In this document: piece after piece, positions 57,112 through 64,000 of the stretch | How positions within the stretch are numbered: position 1 is the stretch's first letter | Layout: each line of letters opens with the position of its first letter | Assembly: GCA_900323505.1 (NCBI GenBank) | Contig: OOIN01000001.1 | Span: forward strand, 1,674,001 to 1,738,000 | DNA: 64,000 bases | Direction of reading: 5' to 3' | Origin: Ustilago trichophora | Taxonomy: Eukaryota; Basidiomycota; Ustilaginomycetes; Ustilaginales; Ustilaginaceae | The notes under the pieces: model-generated | What the model was told of the DNA's origin: nothing | The model's input: the letters and a program-made list of their open reading frames with translations, nothing else | Databases searched by the model: none | Translations under genes and position numbers: made by a program

Positions 57112-59382
57112 ATGCCACCAAACAACTTTATGAGCTGGGTCACCCGGCGTAGGATCTACGCCTACGGCGCCATCTCGACTCTTGCTGCCATGTGCGCCGT
57201 AGTCGAAGCCTTCTCGGAGCGAAGCAACTTCTATGCTGCCGTCGTCCATCTGGGCCGCTCGAACGGGTGCCTTTTGATCCTGCTCAACTTCCTCCTCGTG
57301 ATAGCGCTAGTTGCTGGGAGGATTCTGCAGCTGTTATACTTTGGCCAGCTGCGCAGGTCCGAGGTGGAACTCGTTTGCGAACGATCATGGTACAGCTTGG
57401 TGGGTACGCTTCTGGCAGTGTCCATCTTCAGGGACGATTTTAGCGTCTCGTTTGTCATCCTCTTTGGCGTCCTGCTTTTCCTCAAGACCTTCCACTGGCT
57501 CTCCGCCGAGAGGGTCGCTTCTATCATGCAAAGCCCTTCGGTCCCTAGGATATTTCACATTCGGATGGTGTCGATCCTCACAACTCTCTTCATAGCAGAC
57601 TTGAACCTGGTTGGATTCTCGATGCAAATGCTTCTCGTCAAAAAGGTCAAAGTGGGCATGATGGTCCTCTTCACTTCCGAATTCATCATCCTCACCGCGC
57701 TTCTGCTCAACACCATCGCACAGTATGTTCTCAACTGCATCGATATGGCCCGCGAAGAACCGTGGGAGGCCAAATCTCTCTACGTGCTCTACGTCGATTT
57801 GGCCCACGACGTGGTACGGCTCTGCACACATGGATACTTTTTCATCCTCCTAACGCGGATGTACGGAATCCCACTTTCGCTGATTCACGACCTGTACAGT
57901 GCCGGCAGGAGCTGCACGACGAAGGTCAAGGCGTTGATACGGTATAGGCAGGCGGTGAAGAAGATGGAGACCAAATATCCAAATGCCACCCTGGCCGATC
58001 TGCAAGCTACGGATGGTACTTGCATCATCTGTAGGGAGGATATGATGGCGGTGGCTTCTGAGGATAATGCTGCGGCAGCGGCTGTAGTGACGAATGTGAC
58101 ACCGAAGAAGCTGGGCTGCGGTCACATCTTCCATTTTCGCTGTCTCCGCTCGTGGGTGGAGCGTCAACAAAGCTGCCCTACGTGTAGGAGGATGATTTTG
58201 GACGACGAACCGGAACCTACACCCGCAGCCCCTCCAATGCAGCAACCGCAGCAGCGGCAGCAGCAGCGGCAGCAGCAGCGGGCTCCCGCTCAACCACCAA
58301 ACGCCGCCGGTCCTTCTGCTCCTCGTGGAACGTCACAGACCCCTACCGCCTCCCGATCCAACTCGCACAATCCAACTCCGGCAGAAGAAGCCTACGACGC
58401 CCGCCTTCAAGGCTTCCTCGAGCGTCTCGCCTCAGACCTCCGCAAAGTTCGCGAAGAGGGCAACCTTTCGGCACGCCGAGCTTCCAATTCGAGACGGAGG
58501 GTGAGTCATAGTGGACATTCTACACCGCGGTCTACCGTCGGTGGCGTTCAACCCAATGGAGGAGTATCTGGTGGGATGGCTAGGCAGACGAGGAACGTCA
58601 AGTTTGGGCTTGCGGAAGCGTTCTTACCCCCACAAACGCACCTCGGCAACGGTGAAGGTCGAGAGGAAAGTGGGGTGGGAGGGTTGTGGATGCCTCCGCC
58701 TCCTTCGACGCTGTATCCTGGCGGGAGGAGACCACAGATTCACAGCAATGGCAGTGTACCGCATGCTGGTGGGGTAGCTTCCCATTCGACCAAATCCGCA
58801 GAGGACAAAGGCAAGGGCAAAGCTCGAGAAGAGTCCCCTCTCCCCGAAGCCGCTTCCGATGACGAAAACGATGACAAAGGTACAGTCGACCCAGTCGACC
58901 CGCGTGAAGCTATCCGCCAGGCAACACTCAAACGTTTCGGTCAGCTCCATCCCACTCATTCAACCACGACTACTGCCACTACCACCAGCACTGTTCCATC
59001 GTCTTCGCATCTTCCAAACGAGCCGGTACCAGCAGTTGGAATGATCCCTCTCTTTGATCCTACCTCCATCCCTGATTTCCACACAACGCATCTTGAAAGT
59101 CTACCGCATCCACTCCTCCCCTCTTCTTCCGCTCCACAGACCTTCACCGCCGCTAGCAGTGGAATCATCACTGGTCCAGATCAGGATTTAGACGCAGTAC
59201 TGGAAAACCAAAAACGTGGAGTACAGCAGCAAATCCTCCTCCTCGAAGGTATACGCACCCGCATCGACGGAGTCATCAGCGACCTCGGTAGGGTCCTCGA
59301 TTACGTAGAGTCCACAACACCACACAACGTTGCTGCCAGCAGCGGTGGTCAAGGCGGAGATCAGCTCACCTCTTCCACGTAA
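57112..59382 (+). CDS. HRD1: Hrd1-type ER membrane RING ubiquitin ligase
   Basis: 756 aa. Six to eight membrane helices occupy residues about 12-270, including the family-typical NFYAAVVHLGRSNGCLLILLN and EVELVCERSWYSLVGTLLA. The RING-H2 domain is at about 304-358: CIICREDM, then after an alanine-rich insertion GCGHIFHFRCLRSWVERQQSCPTCRR, with all zinc ligands present. Hrd1 is the ER-associated degradation ligase that ubiquitinates misfolded proteins during retrotranslocation. The rest is disordered, with a Gln/Arg repeat tract at about 380-396 and a C-terminal helix (NQKRGVQQQILLLEGIRTRIDGVISDLGRVL) found in fungal Hrd1. The RING insertion between the second and third ligands (about 20 residues) is longer than usual. 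Single exon, ATG 57112. Convergent with SET9. Confidence 0.93.
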   Translation: MPPNNFMSWVTRRRIYAYGAISTLAAMCAVVEAFSERSNFYAAVVHLGRSNGCLLILLNFLLVIALVAGRILQLLYFGQLRRSEVELVCERSWYSLVGTLLAVSIFRDDFSVSFVILFGVLLFLKTFHWLSAERVASIMQSPSVPRIFHIRMVSILTTLFIADLNLVGFSMQMLLVKKVKVGMMVLFTSEFIILTALLLNTIAQYVLNCIDMAREEPWEAKSLYVLYVDLAHDVVRLCTHGYFFILLTRMYGIPLSLIHDLYSAGRSCTTKVKALIRYRQAVKKMETKYPNATLADLQATDGTCIICREDMMAVASEDNAAAAAVVTNVTPKKLGCGHIFHFRCLRSWVERQQSCPTCRRMILDDEPEPTPAAPPMQQPQQRQQQRQQQRAPAQPPNAAGPSAPRGTSQTPTASRSNSHNPTPAEEAYDARLQGFLERLASDLRKVREEGNLSARRASNSRRRVSHSGHSTPRSTVGGVQPNGGVSGGMARQTRNVKFGLAEAFLPPQTHLGNGEGREESGVGGLWMPPPPSTLYPGGRRPQIHSNGSVPHAGGVASHSTKSAEDKGKGKAREESPLPEAASDDENDDKGTVDPVDPREAIRQATLKRFGQLHPTHSTTTTATTTSTVPSSSHLPNEPVPAVGMIPLFDPTSIPDFHTTHLESLPHPLLPSSSAPQTFTAASSGIITGPDQDLDAVLENQKRGVQQQILLLEGIRTRIDGVISDLGRVLDYVESTTPHNVAASSGGQGGDQLTSST

Positions 59383-59643
59383 CCTGGCGTTCTTGCATTC
59401 TCAAAAGTCACGTTTCTCACCCGCAATCACAGCTTTCCATTGCAGTTCTCCTCGAATATCACCTTAACGTGTCACCTGAAGATGGACATGTGACGATGAC
59501 AAGGGGGGTTACGGTTGAAGTCGTATGACATGGAGCAATGTGAGTGTGTGTCCTTGATATGAGTGTAAAAATACAGAAATACAGTTCGAGCTGCTGCTTC
59601 TTAGCTGATTTGAGGGGAGATAAATTTCCAAAATAAGAAAGCT
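59383..59643. other. 3' gap between HRD1 and SET9
   Basis: 261 bp between convergent stops. Nothing recognised. Confidence 0.5.
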
Positions 59644-62600
59644 TCACGAATCAACGTCCATCGGCGTTGCGTTGGTTGCGCCAGCGCCTGCGCTGAGTCT
59701 ACGAGCTGCGTCGTTCATAGCGACATCTTCGGATGCGCCGACAATCGAGTCGACCACAGCAATCGCGTGACTCTTGCCATTGGTGTCGGCATTTCCGACA
59801 AGACTGTGCTCAAGCGCACGGCCTACGGAGGCGTCGGGACTGATCCGGGTGGCGTTGCTCGACGCAGTTGACTTAGGGCTCTGGTGTCGCGGGTCCGGGG
59901 ATGATGTGCCAGTGCTTCTGGGAGAGTCGATGCCGCCCTTGGTCCCTTTGGCTCTCTGAGCTGCAAGCTTGACTAGGCTGCCCTTGTAAGGGATTTGTCC
60001 AGCCGCCATTTCGGGAGCTCTGCGTGCTCGACCCGAAGTGCGTCTCTGTAGAGCATCCGACTGGTCCTGCGTCACGCTCAGCGCTTCCTCGGCTGCCAAC
60101 AGCTTCGCCTCCGCCTTCGCTGGCAAAACGTCTGCATTGATTACGGCAGGGGCGGCAGGCGTGTCTGTCGCCACAGCAATGGACGGGGAAGCCACTCCAT
60201 TGGTCGAGGAACCATGTTCAGATGCAACTGCTGCAGGCTCAGATGTGCTGGCGGTCTCCGTGTTTGGAGCTTGAACGGGGGCAATCAATTCAACTACAGA
60301 CTGTGCTTCGACTTTGACGTCTTGCACAGGCTGGACAGGTTGAATCTGCGCAATGGCAGGAGGTGCCTCGATCTTCGCTGCTTCCCGCACGACAGCAGAT
60401 TGGGAAAGATCAGGCTCTAGCGACGCGTCGACTCGCTCGACCGACGGCTTGAGCGCATTCTGTGACGGTAATGGTCCCGGTCCGATTTGTGTCGGTACCG
60501 AAGCGCGCGGCAGATGAGCTTTGAGATCCTCTGCTGAGCGATGTGGTGGAGCACTAATGGGACTGCCGTCAAGACTAGATGGCGGTCGGCCCAAGGGGCT
60601 GCCGTTCGGTCCTAAGGGGCGGCTCATCGAAGACTTGCCGCTACCCCAACGCAAATTCTTCCGCATTGGCTGCCCAGGTGCGCCACGCGGAGGTCCTGCA
60701 AGCGGCGAATTGGATCGTGCCGCTGCAGCAGCGAGGTCGGGACGAATCAGACCGGGTGGTCGGAATAAGGGTGCGGATGGAAGCAGTGGTCCCTTAGGGT
60801 CGGTTCCTGCAATGGCGTCCATGGCCCCGTTCGACTGCAGCACCTTGCTGATGGCCGAGAACATGTATGGTCTCACTGGGGGGTCTCCGTCTTCGCCATC
60901 ATCGTCGTCAATGTCGCTGTTCTCTAGGCTAGTCTCCTTGGACTCATCATCAGAAGCTGCCACGGAGCGAGATCGTCCGCTTCTCTCCCTACCACTCCCT
61001 TCGTCCTCTCCATTGCCGGTGTGGGGCTTGAGGGAGCCCCGTGGCTTCTTGACCTCTGGCGTTCGACTACGACTCGACTCGGAAGCGTTCCTCTGCCGCT
61101 TCGAAGGCACGTTCTGCACCAATACGGTTTGAGGCTCCCTCTGCGCCTGTCGACGATTCCTCGTTCCCCCGACCCCAGCTGACCAGAAGAGAGCCAAGTT
61201 GGATTCGGATGTGCGCTCGACTCCGGAGGTGGCTAGACCAGGCAGGTTGCCCGCCGACGCCTTCTGTGACTGTGCCGGTGCTGGTGGTGCAGCCTTGGCT
61301 GCAGGTGCTGGCGAGGCCGCGCTGACCGTTGTCGATGGCGTCTGACGGTCTGGAGAAGGTCGCACCTCCGATTTGGCTCGAAGTTGTGCATATGAAGCGT
61401 CGTTCATGCTCGACGTCTTGCGGTGCTTCGAAGCCGCTGCGGGTACTGGCCGGGCTGCGACTGCTGGAGGTACGCTGTCCTCTGCGTCAGAAGCCGACTC
61501 TGCCACGAGGCGTCGCTTCGGCTTTGGCGCACCGTGCTCGTCGGTGCTGGTCTCTCGGAAACTGGAGCGTCGCTCCGATGGCTTGTGAGTGACATCTTGA
61601 GACGAGCGTCTGGCAGCCAAGAGAGTTGGTCCAGGATTGACAGGAGCCTTTCTCCGGGCTCTTCGGTCTCCTTCCACAGCGCCCCAGTACTGAGCCAGCA
61701 CATCTGTCTTTGCATTCTTGCCGAGCATCTTGGGCCCTGGCGGTCCAGGACTTGTGCTGGATGATGACCTGTCGGGCTGACCAGAGTGCGATCGAGCAGC
61801 AACCAAAGCGGGTCGTGGGCCCTGGTCTTCGTCCTCTTCGTCCTCCTCCATCTTCAGCGCGTCGCCTTGCTCAGACTCGGGCTCGGGTGTGAGATCCGAG
61901 CCATCCGAGTCCAAGTCGTAGGTGCTCTCCGGCTTAGCGATCGCCTTGGTAGGTGCGGAGACGGTGCTTGACTTCTTGGCTGTGGGTGCAACCAGAGACC
62001 GAGCGACGCTGGCTTCATCCTGTCGTTCTTGCTTGACGCTCTTTGCTTCTTCGACCTTTGCGGGCTTGCTAGACTTTAGCGAGTTTGTTGAGGCTGATGA
62101 TGACGACGCGGCCACGACCTTGGCAGCTTTACCAGGCGCAGCGACTGGCGTAGCGGGGGCCTTGACCGAGTCGTTAGACGTGGCGTTGCTGCTCGCGGCT
62201 TTGCTAGGCTTTGGCTTCTTCTGTGACTTTGGTGTGGCGTTGGCCTTTTGATCTGTTGGCGTTGCGGAACGCTCCTTACCATTGCGCGCTGGCGAAGCAG
62301 CAGCGCTGGCGAAGTGGTCGGAAATCATCTCGGCGCTGGTTTTGCGCTTAACACCGGCCTTTCTCGCCAGCGAACCTTCTGTTGGTACGCGGCCTGGCCA
62401 ATCGGCTTTGAAGATCTTGTAATGACGTTCGCAACGAGGACATTCGTCGGGCGTCCACCACTTTTCCGGCGCCCAAAACGTGGCGCCACACGTCAGACAG
62501 CGACACTTGGGCCCAGCTCCTTCTGCCCATGGATCCGAACGGTCATCAGATGGACCGTGTTCCGCGAGCTTGAGGTCTGCAAGGAAGTCTCGTTTCGACC

Positions 62601-63798
62601 TCTTGTCCTTGGCCACATCGTCGCCTATCACTGTTGAAAGAGATGGTGTCAATGATGGAGTTGGTGAAGGTGATGGCAGTGCTGATGATGCGCCTGCCGG
62701 TCGACTGGATCGCCGTGATTGACGCCGGCCATTTGATTCGTTCGGTGTGCCAGTCGCAGATGCGGGGGGATCTTCCACCTTGGCTTCCGTTCCCTCAGCG
62801 CCCTCATCCTGTGCGGTTGGCTGTGGCGCGGATGGATCCGAAAAGGCGCCTGTGCCTCTTGACTCGCATGTGGCGCACATGCATTCGGCGTTGCCCCATT
62901 CAAAGTAGTTTTCGCCGTAGAAGGTGGTAATTTCCTCATTGCGGTTGATGGGTCGAATGACTTTGAAGACCATGGTGGCGCCCATACGGTAGAACTCGGT
63001 ATTTGGATTGCAGTCGTGGTTCACGAATCTCGCTGGTCCCAACAAGAGCTGACTGCAACCTTTCCTGGCTGATCTGATGACCGAGAAATCGCGACCTGGC
63101 CCAAGGACGCCTTTGTACTCTGCGTCCTTGCGCTTTTCACGGGAGGCAGTGGCTTCTTCGCGTAGCGCGTCGTCTTCGCTCTTGGTGAGGTCTTTGAGAC
63201 CGCCCTTGCAGAAGTTGATCAACTCGCCAGGCTTGAAGCTGCGCATAGCCAATACGGAAAGGTCGGCCTTTTCCGAGGCTGCAGGTGCTGCGCCGATACT
63301 GGTTGCTGCGCGATCGAGGGATGACCTTCCTTTGCGGCCTTTGCCCCGTTCCTCGGTTGCGTCCTTGCCAGGGGAGGCGGGCGCGTCCTCAATCTTGACG
63401 GCGGATGTAGATGCCCCTGCGTCTGCACCATGCACCCTGCCAGCCTTTTCCATCATGACGCGCTTGTATCGCGTGGTGAGAGCGAATTCGACGCCACTTT
63501 CCGGCAGATAGCTTTCCAAATAGCGTCGTGCGTGTGCCTGAAAGCTCGCTGTCTGACGTTGTGTCTTGTTGGTGAGGTATTTCTGGATGATGCCAAGTTT
63601 GCTGAGGTCCTCGATGGCAGCTGTGATGTCTTTTTCCACGACGACGCGCTTCCTAACGATTAAGCTAACCGCAGTGCGGTCGAACCGTTGTCCTCTGTAA
63701 TTAGGATTCATCTTGTGTGTGGAGATGGCAGGCTCGAACTCGAGGTTATCGAGCAGGATATCCGAAAGGATATCATCGTCTGCGGAGAGGTCCTCCAT
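59644..63798 (-). CDS. SET9: Histone H4-K20 methyltransferase (SET9/KMT5 type)
   Basis: 1384 aa. The N-terminal helical region (DNLEFEPAISTHKMNPNYRG to YLESYLPESGVEFALTTRY) is the typical Suv4-20 leader. The SET domain spans about 180-312: LAMRSFKPGELINFCKGGLKDL, then FVNHDCNPNTEF (the NHxxxPN cofactor and fold motif), EITTFYGENYFEWGN (catalytic-tyrosine region), and the post-SET CMCATCES. A second zinc-ribbon-like CRCLTCGATFWAPEKWW with CPRCERHY is at about 432-456. The remaining 900 residues are Pro/Ser/Ala/Lys-rich, disordered and much longer than in ascomycete SET9. Near the C-terminus a basic RTSGRARRAPEMAAGQIPYKGSLVKLA motif might contact chromatin. The frame is open from a TTG at 63822; the first ATG is 63798 (MEDLSADDD). 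Its job is H4K20 methylation, linked to checkpoint signalling. Confidence 0.92.
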   Translation of the reverse strand: MEDLSADDDILSDILLDNLEFEPAISTHKMNPNYRGQRFDRTAVSLIVRKRVVVEKDITAAIEDLSKLGIIQKYLTNKTQRQTASFQAHARRYLESYLPESGVEFALTTRYKRVMMEKAGRVHGADAGASTSAVKIEDAPASPGKDATEERGKGRKGRSSLDRAATSIGAAPAASEKADLSVLAMRSFKPGELINFCKGGLKDLTKSEDDALREEATASREKRKDAEYKGVLGPGRDFSVIRSARKGCSQLLLGPARFVNHDCNPNTEFYRMGATMVFKVIRPINRNEEITTFYGENYFEWGNAECMCATCESRGTGAFSDPSAPQPTAQDEGAEGTEAKVEDPPASATGTPNESNGRRQSRRSSRPAGASSALPSPSPTPSLTPSLSTVIGDDVAKDKRSKRDFLADLKLAEHGPSDDRSDPWAEGAGPKCRCLTCGATFWAPEKWWTPDECPRCERHYKIFKADWPGRVPTEGSLARKAGVKRKTSAEMISDHFASAAASPARNGKERSATPTDQKANATPKSQKKPKPSKAASSNATSNDSVKAPATPVAAPGKAAKVVAASSSSASTNSLKSSKPAKVEEAKSVKQERQDEASVARSLVAPTAKKSSTVSAPTKAIAKPESTYDLDSDGSDLTPEPESEQGDALKMEEDEEDEDQGPRPALVAARSHSGQPDRSSSSTSPGPPGPKMLGKNAKTDVLAQYWGAVEGDRRARRKAPVNPGPTLLAARRSSQDVTHKPSERRSSFRETSTDEHGAPKPKRRLVAESASDAEDSVPPAVAARPVPAAASKHRKTSSMNDASYAQLRAKSEVRPSPDRQTPSTTVSAASPAPAAKAAPPAPAQSQKASAGNLPGLATSGVERTSESNLALFWSAGVGGTRNRRQAQREPQTVLVQNVPSKRQRNASESSRSRTPEVKKPRGSLKPHTGNGEDEGSGRERSGRSRSVAASDDESKETSLENSDIDDDDGEDGDPPVRPYMFSAISKVLQSNGAMDAIAGTDPKGPLLPSAPLFRPPGLIRPDLAAAAARSNSPLAGPPRGAPGQPMRKNLRWGSGKSSMSRPLGPNGSPLGRPPSSLDGSPISAPPHRSAEDLKAHLPRASVPTQIGPGPLPSQNALKPSVERVDASLEPDLSQSAVVREAAKIEAPPAIAQIQPVQPVQDVKVEAQSVVELIAPVQAPNTETASTSEPAAVASEHGSSTNGVASPSIAVATDTPAAPAVINADVLPAKAEAKLLAAEEALSVTQDQSDALQRRTSGRARRAPEMAAGQIPYKGSLVKLAAQRAKGTKGGIDSPRSTGTSSPDPRHQSPKSTASSNATRISPDASVGRALEHSLVGNADTNGKSHAIAVVDSIVGASEDVAMNDAARRLSAGAGATNATPMDVDS

Positions 63799-64000
63799 GA
63801 TTGCGGGCGTAGCAGCAGCCAAGCCCGCGCGAGGCTATGGCGCGTGCCGAGCTGATGTGAGAGCTACTCCGCTCTAACCGAGATAGCCTGGTGAAGCGAT
63901 GTGGAGAGAGTTACTGGCGAGAAGGGGAGGGCGAGCTCGGCGGTGCGAAAGCATGAAGAGCGTAGCGTGGCGAGCGGGGAAAACGCGGTGCGAGCAAAGC
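63799..64000. promoter_or_regulatory. SET9 upstream region
   Basis: 202 bp of 5' flank at the window edge. No other feature recognised. Confidence 0.4.

Noticed and set aside
63799..63822. Eight extra N-terminal residues for SET9
   Set aside because: They would begin at TTG; the first ATG at 63798 is more likely.
1..64000. CRISPR arrays, bacterial operons, riboswitches or complete transposons
   Set aside because: No regularly spaced repeats, no ribosome binding sites or polycistronic layout, and no transposase or reverse-transcriptase motif was seen; the gene content is eukaryotic nuclear.

Overview
This is a nuclear fungal window that reads as a smut-type basidiomycete (Ustilaginomycetes: Ustilago, Sporisorium or Pseudozyma kind). 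The assignment is an inference. It rests on the gene-sized, mostly intronless reading frames, the three visible spliceosomal introns (81-196 bp, GTAAG-type donors), the intron-bearing tRNAs, the intergenic microsatellites, and two Zn2Cys6 regulators with long low-complexity flanks. There are no operons. Genes alternate on both strands, with convergent 3' ends usually about 190-290 bp apart and divergent promoters of about 0.6-1.4 kb.

Layout: 0-1 kb, a DNA polymerase delta small subunit (-). 4-18 kb, a carboxylate block: a 1433-aa Zn2Cys6 factor (+), a TC microsatellite, a decayed copy of a Jen1-type transporter (+), the intact Jen1-like transporter (-, one intron) and a second Zn2Cys6 factor (-), with about 3 kb of gene-poor DNA inside. 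19-24 kb, a Cue5-like ubiquitin-binding protein (+) convergent with a WDR44-like WD40 protein (-). 24-27.5 kb, gene-poor DNA with a 69-nt T tract. 27.5-38 kb, a four-helix membrane protein (+), tRNA-Leu(CAG), a type I membrane protein (+), a membrane-anchored NYN-domain protein with four LOTUS-like repeats (-), a DUF985 cupin (+) and a TMEM223-like protein (-). 38.4-46 kb, tRNA-Trp, a 60-aa spliced hydrophilic protein (+), an orphan N-anchored protein (-), UGO1 (+) and a secreted eight-cysteine protein (+). 46-64 kb, MON2 (-), a coiled-coil tail-anchored protein with KASH-like layout (+), a spliced RNase P/MRP Rpr2-family protein (-), HRD1 (+) and SET9 (-).

Most genes are housekeeping: replication, ubiquitin and ER-associated degradation, endosomal traffic, mitochondrial dynamics, histone methylation and tRNA processing. 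The accessory or less familiar content is the regulator/transporter block with its inverted relic, the secreted protein, the NYN-LOTUS protein, the KASH-like protein, and short TACTGTACA-type palindromes scattered between genes. Several six-frame reading frames begin at GTG or TTG. For those genes I moved the start to the first plausible ATG.
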